This document shows, one piece after another, positions 49,501 to 61,500 of a stretch of DNA of 64,000 nucleotides. The stretch is taken from assembly GCF_033958435.1 (NCBI RefSeq), contig NC_134138.1, positions 193,227,298 through 193,291,297 on the forward strand, given 5' to 3'. Position 1 is the first letter of the stretch. Every line of letters begins with the position of its first letter. The position numbers were made by a program, and so were the translations under genes. The stretch is from Carettochelys insculpta (Eukaryota; Chordata; Testudines; Carettochelyidae). Under the pieces are notes generated by a model. That model saw only the letters and a program-made list of their open reading frames with translations. It was not told the origin of the DNA and did not search any database.

Positions 49501-52500
49501 AAAGAGTAGTTTTTATAAAAATGGAGTCAAAGAGGGACAAAAATATAGAGTTAGGCTAAGCGAAAAGGTCTGGTAATGCAAACCAAGGATTGTGTTAATA
49601 TCAGGTCTGGTAAACAACGGGTGAGTGGAACCAGAAATTAATTAACCAAAACTGGTAAGTTGGAAATTAGGTGAACAAGATGGGTTACTCTACCCGGTAC
49701 TCAGAGTGTTTAAAAGACACTAGGGAGGATCAAAAGGGCTTGAAGATAGGTTGAGGGAAAGGAGCAAGCTTTGTTATCGTGGCTGACAAAACAACACCTC
49801 CAGGGACTGTGGAATGTACCATGACTCTGTTAGACCTTCATCCTCCTGGCTCTGAGAGATGTCCTGACTAGGCCAGAGAGATGGGCCCAGAAGACACCAC
49901 CAGTTCTGGCTCAATCCTTTACACCACCTGAATGTTAGGACTTTGGTTTCTGTTGTCTCTGCTTTCCAGGTGACCTTTTCTTACCCTAGCTCTCTCCCTT
50001 TGCTTCCTATTTACTGAGAATTTGGTTTAGCAAAGCAAGACAGTGTCTCTTGCAGCAGTGCTGTGAACCTGTACCTAGTAAGACAACCAAAAGCAATGCC
50101 TTAACCAGCCCAGTGCTGGTACAAGTTTTCCAGGTCTGATTGTCTAATCAGACTGTAATGTCTAATGAGCCTGTGATTCTCAAGCAGTGAGGCAGCAAGT
50201 GACAATCAACACCAGAGGCAGAAGTTGCATTTTCTATCTTTGCTGTTCCTTTCACTCCCATTTTGCATGTGTGTCTTTTTTGTCTTTATGGAAACAGGCT
50301 CGGACTTCAGCAATGACAGCAATAAGAGCAGCTCCAGCACATCTCAGTTCACTTTCTTTACCTCAGAAAAAACAGCTGATACTGTCTAAAAACTCACCAA
50401 TCCCACCCCCCCACCATAAAAACTGTGTACATGGAATAAGGGGATATCATAAAGTGTTAAATAAGGCTTTAATTTGGACATTTAAAGTGCTTTACTAGTC
50501 TTCCCTTTTAGGGTCTTTATTTAGACTTTTAATATTCGTGCATTTGCCACAGGGCTAAGAAGGCTGAGAGCTCTATACTGGAACCCACAAACCATGTTGA
50601 AAGCATCCAGTGTTGTGCAGCAACGGATCATGTGAACTTGTTTGAATGTCTGGGACTATTTATTCCATCAAAATCAACACAACCTCTCCCATCCTCCTGT
50701 TAGCAGAGCTATAGTAGAGCTTTGTCTGTTGTACTCGGGACGCACCATTTAAGAGTGAGATGGTGCTTGGGCTAATGTTGTTTCATCCAGCATTAACTAA
50801 GCCAGAGCCTCTTTGTGCAATTGGGAGGTTAGTGCCTTTGAATGCCTCTCCTGGTAGCTCTGGCGCTCCTGCAAGACAAGCTTCTGAGAGGTGAGAATGA
50901 TGCTGCATGGGTGGCATCTTCTCCCTTCATCCCATGCTTCTCTAGAGTTTGCCTGTTTGGCTTTGATGGCCTTTTCGCAGGGGGGAAGCAATGTGTGTCA
51001 GGCTTTCATGGTGTCACAATGAGTGTCTTTTCCATTGACAACAAAAGACTTCTCCACAGGAAGATACAGGTGCAGACCTGGTTATCAGATGCCAGCTTTG
51101 CTGCAGATCTGTTATTTTTATTGCACAGGTTGAAAATGAATATGGAAGCTATTTTGCCTGTGATTACGATTACCTTCGTTACCTTCAGAAGCTCTTCCAT
51201 CACCATCTTGGGGATGAGGTGGTGCTATTTACAACAGATGGAGCAAGCAAATCTTTCCTGAGGTGTGGAACTCTGCAGGGTCTTTTCGCAACTGTGGACT
51301 TTCCACCAGGTGAGTGGCAGCTGTTTGTAGCAATATAACCGGGCCAATGTTTGTTCACTTGTAGCAAAGCTGGTGGTCTCCCTGACGGCTGGGTTTAAGT
51401 CGTGATCTGACATCTGATTAAACATACAGAGAAACAGTTCTTGAACTGTGGGTTGATAGGGACCTCAAAATGGGTTGCAACTCTGTTTCAGTAGGGCTTG
51501 CCAGGGGTGCCATTAGACTTCCTGGGCACATTACCCCATAGCGTAAGCATGCAGAATTAAGAGAGTATGGAGCTTGTGAAGAGTGCCCCATCCAAAAAGG
51601 GGACTTATCATTTATCCATTGAAACTGCTCAACTTTGGCAGCGTAAGAGGTTTCCTGGGCCTCAGTCTAACCTGAAGGTAGGTCAGTTTCCAAATGCCTT
51701 CAGCCTGGGACCTCCCTTGTGAATTGTTCTTTGTGGTAAGGGGTATGTTTGTAGTCTGTCCATATGTTCATGGGAAAAAAATCTACCTTACACATTTCTA
51801 CTTCATGGATGTCATCTGTTAAATAGTGCAGGTTGAACCTCTCTAGTCCGGCACTATCCATAATCCAGCATGATTTGAGTTAGCTGGATATCCACTTACT
51901 ATGGGTGTAGCCAAGTTTCCCGTGGTCCCATAAAGTTTGTTTCTAGCTATCAGTCCTGATTCTCAGGGCTCTGTACTGTTTAGATGTAATTTACTCCTAC
52001 ACGTCTTCTAAGAACCTAGAGGGATAGTCGTGTTAGTCTGTAGTTTCACAAATAACAAGTGATGCTGTAGCTAAGAGCCCAATAAGCCATGTGCGTTCTG
52101 GTAATGTTGCTAGAAAATACTGGCCTCCCATGGTTTGGCAAAGTCTCTTGTTCATTGCCAGTCAGGTCCCAAGGTTGCCGGAGTAGAGAAGTTCAACCTG
52201 TAATGACTTAGAGTTGAATCTCCAAATCTGACTGGCCAGTTTCCTGCCTTTTACACGTCCCACCAATCTACTTTAAACTAAGGTCTTCATTTTAAAAAGT
52301 GACTAGTGGTTTTTGGGTGCCTGAATTCTTGGGGGGGCCAGGTTTTCAGAAACCACTGCACACTCACACTCAGATAACAAGGCCCCTTTCCAGCATCTCA
52401 AGTTGGACCACCAAAATCACTAACCTCTTCTGAAAATTTAGGCCTGGCTACCTACCTGGGCTTCTGCTGATGCAAGGAAGAGCCACTGCATCCCACTTTC

Positions 52501-55500
52501 TGCCGCTGAAAGCAAAAGACTGAAATAGTATGATTATTGCAGCTTAGCTTTGTTTTTCATTTGCAGGTAGTAATGTCACAGCAGCATTTTTATCTCAAAG
52601 AAGCAGTGAACCCACAGGCCCCTTGGTATGTTGTTGTTTTTTTAAATTTTAATGTCCACAGATTCTTAATTTTATGATAGTAACAAAAAACAAAGGATTG
52701 ACAGCAGTACTGTATGGTGCTTGAGGTGCCTGGGTACATGGGACACTGGAACCCCTGTATTATGATGAGGCAAAGGTTGGGAACACTGACTCTGTACGTC
52801 TGTGCCATGCTGCAGTTCAGTGGTCCCTGACTGCTGTCCTGTGGAGTATTTTTGGCCTTAGAAGATCCCAGTTGGTTTTGGTTTTTCCCAGCCAAGGAAA
52901 GTATGTACAAAGCAGCCAGAACAGTAAGGTAGGGCTAATTAGTTAAGTGAGTCAAGTGTGCATGGGAGTGGAATTTAGAGACAGAATTAATACGGTGGGT
53001 TAAAAACTGCCTCCTGTTTTTAACTAGATTTTTATACAAGTTAATGGGATGTGAGCTGGCTAGGAGCCATTTCGACACCTTATCTGCTCTGAAAGAAGAA
53101 CTCAACCTTAGCTAAGGGACTGCCTCATTTCCTGTGGGTGAATGGCTTTCCATGTAGTTCCCTGTGCTTATAGTAATTACTTGAATATGATTCAAATGCA
53201 TTTAGCTGCCTTTTTTTCTTATTGCTAGTAACATAAATTTACCTTAAAATAACTTAACATCTAATTTCGATATTGCTTCCTTTTTGTATTTATTTCTCTA
53301 CTGCCATCCATCCCCTACCCCCACTTTTCCCTGTTCTCTCCACAAACCTACACATTTCACCTGGGCAGGTAAATTCTGAGTTCTATACTGGCTGGCTGGA
53401 TCACTGGGGACACCCTCATTCTGTTGTGTCAACAGAGAAGATAGCAAAAACTCTGAATGAAATCTTGGCACAGGGTGCTAATGTTAACCTGTAAGTACCT
53501 GTTCCGGAGAGGATTTGTTTTAATGAAGAGGTTTGAGTAAGGTGGGAGCCAGCAAAGCCTGTTTTGATGATTTTATTGTTTTTTTTTTTCTTTAGGTACA
53601 TGTTTCTTGGTGGGACCAATTTTGCCTATTGGAATGGTAAGAAACAATTAGAGAAAAGGGTCTTGCTTTCCAGTTCCAGTCAAGGCCCATGCACACTCCA
53701 AGCGTTCAGCCTCTAGGTCCCCCATGTTCTAAATCAATTTGGTATTCGTTTTCTCAGCACACACAGATAAGTGCTCTTAAAGGCCGCTGCTGCTGGTAGA
53801 TTGGGTGTCAAAGAGCCCTTGAACTAAAAAGTGCTGGAGCTTGTCTCCTGCTATACCTCCGGTGCAGGAGTGACACTTTAGCAGCACTACACCTCTGCCT
53901 GTCACCACTTGGTTCTCTATAGCTTTGATTCACGAGCACACTTAAGCATATGCATAATTCAGTTCCAGTTCAGGGCATTTCTTAAGCATATGCCTAACTC
54001 CAGCAGAGTCAGTGACGTGATCAGGATGTTAAGCTCTGTCCTGAATAGGGGCGGTTTCCTGAAGGGGACCCAAGCTTAATTACTAGACTCAGGGTACATC
54101 TACATTTGCCAGTCAGTGTTGATCTTTCAGGGTTTGATTTTGCACATCTAGTGGGGATTCACAAAAGCAAACTATCAGGGCTCAATAGTCCACCCCTGTA
54201 CTCCTTATTATCATGAGGACAAAAGGGAGGTCTGTGGGAGAGTTTATCTCAGCAACTCTCACAGGATAAGTCTATGCTAGGGAAATAAGTCAGTTTCAGA
54301 TATGCAATTCTAGCTATGGCACTGGTGTAGCTAGAATTGATGTATTGGAATCTACTTCCCTCGTGAAGACTGAGCCTCTCGAGTCTTGCATCAACATCCC
54401 TTACTACACGTGATAGTGTGGAGTACAAGGGTCGATGGCCAAGCCCAGAGAAGTCGATTTGCCACATCTTCACCAGACATACAAAATCGAACTCCAGAAG
54501 ATCAAACCAGCACATTGATCTTTTGGTAAGTGTAGACATACCCTTAGTGAGGACAGCCAGATAAGTTGACCCTCGATAAGTTGATTCCAGCTACGCAAGT
54601 GTAGTAACTGGTATGCATATCTAGGATCGACTTTCAGGTCTAGTGTAGACCTGACCTTTGACACCTTGCTGTGAACAAAGAAATTTGTGACGGAATGAAA
54701 CAAGTCTACACAACTATTCCACTGGGGGAGGGGACTAGAGAATTTCCATCAATTGGCTTTGATTACTTATTTTTTTATTTTTCACAGGCGCAAACATGCC
54801 ATATGCATCACAGCCTACCAGTTATGACTATGACGCTCCCCTGAGTGAAGCAGGGGACCTCACTGGCAAATATTTTGCTCTGAGAGAAGTCATTGGAAGG
54901 GTGAGTTTTCACAAAAGACGAGGTTCTTACAATACTTCTTTAAAAAAATTGTGTGAGCTCTCATGGTTTTGCCATAGGGTAGGTTGCTTCCTGATTTATT
55001 ACCAGATTTTGAAGGCTTAGTATTTTTAATTAGTAAATGTTGATTTCATTGTGCATATACTAACCCATGAAAATAGGTAAGAACAGAAGTGTATGGCGGG
55101 GCATGATTAAAGATAGTGCTGGCTGAGGACTTGCAGTAAAACCTGGTTATCTGGCATTTGGAAAACTGTCACATTTGGTTAACTGGTAGGCCCAGCTGGG
55201 GCCTCTGGCCATGGGCCAGTGTCCCATTGCCACAGAACCAGCTGCCCACTGCCCGGCTGGGATGAGGGGTAGGACAGGACTGGCTCCTGTCCCCAGGTCT
55301 AATAACTGGTGCATTTTATTATCTCATTCCCCAGGGACGCTGGATAATAAAGCTCGTACTGTATGTAGGCATTGATTGAAAGATGTTTACTTCACATATT
55401 TTGACATGGGATGCTGAAGATTTATATATTAGAGGTTATACAGCTTTAACTTTTTGAATCTCAGACTCTCCTCTTCTTAAATTGTTGTTCTATGACTCCT

Positions 55501-58500
55501 CCACAGTTCCCCCCAACTGTGAATAGATAAAACAGGGAAAATGCTTAAAAATAAACCTGAATGTTCTCTGTCAATTATTAAAAAAAATTCTGCCAATCTC
55601 TGGATGATCCATTTCAGATATTGGACTGTGCTTCTGCTTTTAGCGGTGCTTGAGCTCTTTGCTTGTTGTGTAGGAAAATCACCCAAGCGAGACTTCCAAA
55701 CTTTGTTGTGCACTCTGGGTTTTGTGCTCTCTTGCAGATGAACAGATTTTCCCTTCATAACTTCACAAACAAAAACCGTGGCTGAACTGAAGATTTTGAA
55801 TCTGAACTTTGAACATCCCAAAATTCAGGACTGTTCAGTACAAGCACTTGCTTTGGGCCTCTTTCTATGTTGAAGCATAACTTAAGTTGTTGGGTTTATT
55901 TTTTGTATCTGTTAAAAGGCAGCTGTGGATTATTAACCTTATCTGTTTTCATAAGCTTGACTTTCCAAGTCTCACGACATCTTGATAGTTTTATATTGCC
56001 TCCCTTAAAGTATGGTTTTCCTTAGTCATCTTTGTGTGGCTTCTCTTGCCAATGAACTTCACAAAATACTTTGCTGTTCTTGAGTCCCTCAAAGTGAGGG
56101 CCTATCTGAAATGTGAGCTTAGTTTTTGTACGTGAACCAGGGAGATAGCACTTTGTGCAGAGAGCTGGTTTGGATAAGATCTGAAGTGTTGCAAGCACTG
56201 CCAACTTTTGTAGGCCAGACTGGTAGCTACAACTTTTACATTGTGGTTTGTTTAGCTTTTACCCTGTATACGCACAGGATCTAAATAGACTTTTCCTGTC
56301 TGTGGTGTGGGTTCAAAATCAGTAACAATATAACTCCTTAGAATCACATGCTGAGATAAAATGTTTAAAAAGAGACATGTCCTGTAATGAATATCTGCAT
56401 TCAAAATGCCAGATTTGTTGCAAGCATAACATCTAGTGAGCCCCTGTAGGTTTTTTTTGGAAGGGCAGGGAGAGGAGAAGTGCTCAGTGTCATTGTTTTC
56501 TTGGCCTAAAATACCTCTTTGAGCTGCCTATAACTTTCTTTTTTTTTTGACTGTATGATCCATGTTTGATGGTATTTTATGAATGCTTGAGCGGAACTGG
56601 TTGAACCATTTTTAAGTACAAAGAGTGAGGAAGAAGTGGAGTCATGCAAGCATCCGGAGAGAGCTAACTCTTTTTTTTTTAAACAGTGCTACCATGGTAG
56701 CAGTTGAAACACGTCAGGGAAATACGTTGGATGTAGGGACTGCTTTGCCATTCTGTTTTGGCTTGTCTTTTAAAAACATGCGGCTCATTCCGAGTGTCTC
56801 TTGGCTTTTTTGCCTCTGATACGCTTGGTCTGCTCCGGTGCTTTTTTGCTACCATTTCGACCGCAGCCATGCAGCACAACCACATGGCATAGCTGCAGAC
56901 AACATGGAAAGAAGGGGATTTTCCAGGATTTTCCAGAGCACAGTGGACAGAAGCATTCTTTCGCCAATCTAGGCTCATCTACATGGGGAGTTAGTTTGGT
57001 TTCACGCTCCTGAGTGCTGTCGCTGTGGCAGCCTGACTTTTAAGAAGAGAGCAGTCCTGGGTCTCCTTCTGTGGCTTTACTCGCACTCGTTCAGAGACTC
57101 ACAGGCTTTCACAGAACAACACCCAGAGCAACCTCCTGGCTTACATGTGCTTTGGTCAGCGTGGGCCACATTCCACAGACCGGGGTGGTGTCATGTGCCT
57201 TTGTCTGTGGGAGGAGGCCACTATTGTTTCAGTTACCTGGTTTGTAAAGGAACTTAACTGTTTGCTACAACTATCTTAAATGAAGAGGCCCAGTTCTGCG
57301 TCACGTAGTGTCTTTAAGGCCTGGTCTGTGCTATGGCTTGGGTGGGGTGTGGTGCTTGAGCTAAGTTCCATAACTTCAGCTGTGTGAGCACATTTCCCAT
57401 CTTGTTGCAGTGTCTATGGGAGTGCAGAACACCACAGCAGAGTCACTGTTGCAAGGCCTCACATGACCACACGTGGGAAATGAGCCCAGCAGTACTTCCT
57501 AGCATATTCTGTCAATGGGGGATGCTGACAATAAACACAGGACTCGTCATTGTTATAACAGACTTGGTTCTGAAGCCCCAACCTCCCGTCAGTGATACTG
57601 CATAGCAGTGGAGCGCTTGGTGGGGACGCTGCATGGAGAAAGAGAAGTTACTCACCGTAGTAATGGTGGTTCTTCAAGATGTGTCCCCGTGGGTGCTCCA
57701 CATTAGGTGTCGGGCTCGCCCCGGCGCTGCAGGTCGGATCTTTCCAGCAGTTTCTGCCGGACTGCACAAGCGCCGGTGCGCGCCGCTCCCTTGTGCGCTC
57801 CCGGCCACGTGCGCGATCCGGTCCCCGCCAGTTCCTTGACCAACCGCCTCGGATGCTCCTGCAAAACACTAAACAGAGATCCGAAGTGGGGAGGATGGGC
57901 GGGTGGTGGAGCACCCACGGGGACACATCTCGAAGAACCACCGTTACTACGGTGAGTAACTTCTCTTTCTTCTACGAGTGTCCCCGTGGGTGCTCCACGT
58001 TAGGTGACTACCCAGCAGTAACCCAAGATAGGAGGTGGGTAATCGGATTATGTGCAGCTTGTCCCCGAGAGGACCGCTGTCGAGAGACGGGTATCCTCTG
58101 GGAATACCCTGTGAAGGGCGTAATGTTTGGCGAAGGTGTCGTAGGATGACCAGGTCGCCGCTCTGCAAATGTCTTTTAGCGCAACACCCTTGAAAAAGGC
58201 TGTTGATGCCGCCACCGCCCTAGTGGAGTGAGCCCTGGGCGGGGCCAGTAAAGGAGTCTTTTTGAGTTCGTAGCACATTTTTATACAGGATACAATGTGC
58301 TTCGAGATTCTCTGCGAAGAGAGACCTTCTCCTTTTGATTTGAGAGCGAGAGAGACTAGGAGTCTATCCGTTTTCCGGAAGGACTTAGTCCTGTCTATAT
58401 AGAAAGCCAGCGTCCTCCTCATGTCCAGGAGGTGTAGGCGCGCCTCTATGTTAGAGTTATGAGGCTTTGGATAACGAGGGTAAAACTATAGGTTCGTTAA

Positions 58501-61500
58501 TATGAAACTCTGAAGAAACTTTGGGAACAAAGGCTGGATGCAGCCGTAAGGTTACCGCCTCCTTGGAAAATACTGTGCAGGGTGGCGTTGCCATAACTGC
58601 TGCAAGCTCGCTCACCCTGCGAGCTGACGTGATTGCGAGAAGAAAGGTAGTCTTTATCGTAAGGAGACGGAGGGAAACCGTGGCTAAAGGTTCAAACGGT
58701 GGTCCCGTTAGCGCACTGAGCACCAGGTCCAAGCTCCACGAAGGTGGAAGCGGTTTCCGAGGGAGGTATAGGTTTACCAGCCCTTTGAGGAACCTGGTAA
58801 CCATGGGATGGGCAAACACCATGTGCCCTTCCTCTTCATGTCTGAAAGCCGAAATAGCGGCAAGGTGGACCTTTAACGAGGATAGGGAGAGTCCTCCTCT
58901 CTTGAGGTCCAGTAAATACTCTAATATTACAGGTATAGGCACAGCAAGGGGGGCTAACTGTTTGGTAGAACACCATGCAGTGAATTGAGTCCATTTCTGC
59001 TTGTAGGTCTTCCTGGTGGAAGTCCTCCTGCTACTTTCTAGGGCTTGTTGCACTTCCTCCGTACATGTGCTCTCTAGGGAGCTGAGCCATGGATTAACCA
59101 TGCTTGTAGTCGTAGAATGGTCGGAGGCGATGGTGGAATAATAGCTTCGGATGACATTGCGCGATGGTGGTGATGGTGCAGCCCTGGATCTGTGTGTCAA
59201 ACTTGTGGCCTTTGGCCCTGCCCCGAGGATGCACGGCTGTGTTGGGAACGTTGCCTGGGAGTTCTGTATTGCTGGTTCTGTTGATGTCGCCCTTGCTCAT
59301 AACCCCTGTGGTACTGGGGACGCTGTGGTTGATACTGGTACCGTCTTTGCTGAGGGTAATACTTTTTCTTCTTGTATGGAGGGGTGTAAATCCCCCAGGT
59401 CCTAAGAGTAGCTCTTGACTCTTTACTGGAATGAAGGACCGAGTCGGTTGATTCAGCAAACAGCTTCTGCGTGTCAAAGGGGAGATCGACGATCTTCACC
59501 TGCAAATCCCTCGGGATACCCGATGTTTGGAGCCAGGACTCCCTGCGCATGACCACTGCCGTAGCTGTTGAGTGCGTTGCCGTGTCCGCTACGTCTAGGG
59601 CGATCTGAACTCCCGTCCTCGACGCTGCGTAGCCTTCCTGCACAATGGCCTTGAGCACCAGCTTCTTGTCCTCTGGAAGCGAGTCCATGAGGGAAGTCAG
59701 CCTGGAGTAGTTGTCAAAATTATGATTCGCTGGATGCGCTGCGTAATTCGCCATTCTCAACAGTAGGGTAGAGGAGGAGTAGACCTTTCTGCCGAACAAC
59801 TCTAGTTTCTTGGCGTCTTTGTCCGTTCCCCCTGTCTTGAACTGAGAAGTTCTCGACCTCTGTTGAGACAATTCCACCACCAGAGAATTTGGTTGCGGGT
59901 GGCTGAACAGGAACTCCATGCCCTTCGCCAGGACGAAGTACTTCTTGTCCGCTCTCTTGTTTATAGGCGGAATGGACGCAGGGGTCTGCCATATCGTGGT
60001 GGCGGACTCCATGATTGCTTCGTCGAGTGATATAGCTATTTTGGAGGAGGCAGGAGGTCTCAGGGTTTTAAGGAGCTTATGGTGTTTCTCCTGCACCTCT
60101 GCTGTTTGGATGCCTTGCGTGAAGGCCACCCTTTTAAACAGCTCTTGGAACTGTTTGAGATCGTCCGGAGGATGGACGTCCCCTGGGGCCGTGGCCTCGT
60201 CAGGGGAAGATAGCGAGGAACCGCTAGGGTAAGCCTCTCTGGACCCCTCTGGGTCCTGTTGACGGTGATACATCCGCTCGCTGGAAGCTCGTGAGGGAAA
60301 ATCTCGGGGTTCCAGAATCACCTCCCCTTGAGATGTCTGTGTGTCTGTCCCCGTTCGCGATTGCCCTCGGGGATATGGAACTGTCTGGGGAGATCTGTCC
60401 CTGGGAGTATGCCTATGGTGTCTATGCCCCGCGTGATAAGGGTGACCATGGCAACATGGGCACTGCTCCTGAGATGGGGACCTGGACCACTCTCGAGGCG
60501 CATACCCCCTGCGCCTGGGGGAGCGAGATCGTCTGGATAATTGAGATACTGGAGAGACTGACTTTTGGTAGTACTCCAAGGGTTCAAAGCCCAAAAAGGG
60601 CGAAGGTGGTCCGAGCCATGGTGAGGCTGGCTGTAGGAACGGGGATGGGGGCTCAGGATAGGCTGGGGGTGACCCCTGCCTTCTTGTTGGGGTCCGCAGC
60701 TTGAGCGGAGGGCTCAGAGCGAGCAGCCCTGCAGCCCTGTCTGGAGAAGGGCTGCGGTGCCGGGTTTTCTGTGCTGCCTTTCCCCTCCCCTGCGGGGCTG
60801 GCTCTGCCCCCTTTTGCGTCGGGGATCTCGGCCCCGTTGTCTGCGCCGCGCTCGGCACGCTCCGCTGTGGTGCCGCGCGGGTGGTCTCCCCCCGTGCCTG
60901 CAGGCCGCGTGCCTGCGCGCTCTGCACCGCCGGTTCCCCGGGCATCGGTGCCGCTGCCTGCGGTGCCGCCGGTTCCGGCGCTTGCCTGGCCGCCGCCCTG
61001 CCAGCGGTGTGGGGCGGCTGTTTGATTATCGGAGGCTCCGCCTCTGCCACGTACGTCTCCGCGCCGCCGCCGCTCAGCTGTTTCTTGGCGTCTTTGTCCG
61101 TTCCCCCTGTCTTGACCTCTGTTGAGACGATTCCACCACCAGAGAATTTGGTTGCGGGTTGCTACAGAAATCTTCCCTCGGAATCACAAGCACACACGTA
61201 CACCTCTAAATGAGCACCCACAGGGGCAGACCTCTCAAAGAATCATCATTACTGCGTAACCTCCTCTCGTGCCCAACCTGTGCCAATGCTTAGTGCATGC
61301 ACACTTACTGATTTTTTTCAAATCCCATGGGCTATTTTAGTATCTCCCCCCAGTCTGGTGGTATTGCGCATGCAGGAGTAGCTGATTTGAATGGATGTGA
61401 CCTCCGATCGTGCATAGCTGCTGAGGTAGGGCTAGGAGCATGCATCTTGTGCAAGACATAACAGCCTAGTGGTGAACAGCAAATCGGGTCGCAAGCTGGA

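Larger units (their letters stand above)
57647..61260 (-). mobile_element. DIRS-like tyrosine-recombinase retroelement, RT-less derivative
   Basis: Minus-strand element with inverted termini: 57,647-57,699 and, at the other end, about 61,207-61,260 (divergent). A second inverted copy of the left terminus lies at 57,908-57,960 (51 of 53 positions match), and a direct partial copy follows at about 57,978. Such an internal complementary region beside the end is a DIRS hallmark. Reading 5' to 3' on the minus strand it has a gag-like ORF and then a tyrosine recombinase. No reverse transcriptase, RNase H or methyltransferase sequence is seen and there is no room for one, so it is non-autonomous. 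It sits in GLB1 intron 10, antisense. Confidence 0.82.
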
